A stretch of 64,000 nt of DNA from Lewinella sp. LCG006 (GTDB taxonomy: Bacteria; Bacteroidota; Bacteroidia; Chitinophagales; Saprospiraceae): positions 434,001-498,000 of the forward strand of contig NZ_CP160680.1 of assembly GCF_040784935.1 (NCBI RefSeq), given 5' to 3'. Positions 63,762 to 64,000 of this stretch are shown here, one piece after another; within the stretch, counting starts at the first letter, position 1, and each line of letters starts with the position of its first letter. The notes beneath the pieces were generated by a model. That model did no database searches. It saw nothing but the letters and a program-made list of their open reading frames with translations, and was not told the origin of the DNA. Both the position numbers and the translations under genes were made by a program.

Positions 63762-64000
63762 TTGCCACACCACATCAACATCGACGACTACGATTACCCA
63801 CTACCGGAACACCGTATTGCTCGCTACCCACTGCCGCAGCGTGATGCCTCCAAACAGTTGATCTACCGCCAGGGGGAGATCACCGAGCAGGTCTTCCAAG
63901 AACTTCCCAGCTTGCTTCCTCCGGGCAGCTTGCTGGTCTTCAACAATACCAGGGTCATTCACGCGCGCCTACGCTTTACACTAGCTAACGGTCGGCCACT
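63762..64000 (+). CDS. queA: S-adenosylmethionine:tRNA ribosyltransferase-isomerase QueA (start only)
   Basis: The first 79 residues of QueA, running off the right edge. INIDDYDYPLPEHRIARYPL, PQRDASKQLIY and LVFNNTRVIHARL match the QueA N-terminus. The enzyme transfers and isomerises the ribosyl group of SAM onto 7-aminomethyl-7-deazaguanine in tRNA, in queuosine synthesis. TTG at 63762 is taken as start because no ATG precedes the conserved region; an in-frame TTG at 63738 is possible but follows the -7 box too closely. Confidence 0.87.
   Translation, partial: MPHHINIDDYDYPLPEHRIARYPLPQRDASKQLIYRQGEITEQVFQELPSLLPPGSLLVFNNTRVIHARLRFTLANGRP

Noticed and set aside
1-64000. tRNA or rRNA genes
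   Set aside because: No tRNA cloverleaf or rRNA sequence was recognised in the gaps.

Overview
The window reads as one 64 kb stretch of a Bacteroidota chromosome, most likely from the Saprospiria (Lewinella-like). The clues are several secreted proteins with type IX secretion (T9SS) C-terminal domains, an OmpA protein with thrombospondin type 3 repeats, a sensor kinase with a periplasmic beta-propeller plus Y_Y_Y domain, a Bacteroidota -7 promoter box (TAnnTTTG) before several genes, and little Shine-Dalgarno signal. The taxon is inferred from gene content; no rRNA or tRNA gene was seen.

Layout. 0-6 kb: the end of a TPR histidine kinase, a LysE-type exporter, a DUF2188 protein, an outer-membrane barrel, a GxxExxY gene between inverted repeats, and a bestrophin. 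6-12.8 kb: a regulatory island with a large sensor kinase, an unknown 214-residue protein and a NarL-type response regulator. Divergent from it run a GNAT-like protein, a broken AraC-type HTH, and two unknown small proteins, one resembling a beta-pore-forming toxin module. The two divergent promoters carry the same 16-bp palindrome at exactly the same distance from identical -7 boxes. 13-22.5 kb: OmpA, SnoaL-like protein, amine oxidase, lipoprotein subtilisin, spermidine-synthase-like membrane protein, a transglutaminase-fold protein that has lost its cysteine, and a flavoprotein. 22.5-23.7 kb: a PIN toxin-antitoxin pair and a conserved unknown. 23.7-29.7 kb: a T9SS-secreted glycosidase-like protein, then the four-gene Anbu operon (ATP-grasp, alpha-E, Anbu, transglutaminase). 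30-37 kb: a second amine oxidase, a MaoC hydratase and a 1152-residue glycan-phosphorylase-like protein. 37-46 kb: a mobile-element-rich stretch with an IS1634-type element, HipA-like/DUF3037 genes, a nucleotidyltransferase-fold pair, an exported aminotransferase, an ECF sigma factor, and an IS1182-type element sitting inside a MITE. 46-64 kb: TonB-like protein, acyl-CoA dehydrogenase, SDR, solute-binding lipoprotein, PQQ-propeller protein, T9SS proteins, paaD, a collagen-like protein with an S74 chaperone, a DinB-like protein and the start of queA.

Non-coding DNA is unusually structured. It holds at least three MITE types (terminal inverted repeats with matching target duplications), a REP-like palindrome family that touches stop codons, a family of long-stem hairpins, heptanucleotide tandem repeats, and a 38-bp minisatellite with an inverted relative 25 kb away.

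The best candidate for an undescribed system is the 6-12.8 kb island: a two-component system whose paired promoters predict joint control of the regulator operon and an unknown GNAT-like/effector operon. The nested MITE/IS1182 insertion and the collagen-S74 surface fibre with its small T9SS partner are the next most interesting.
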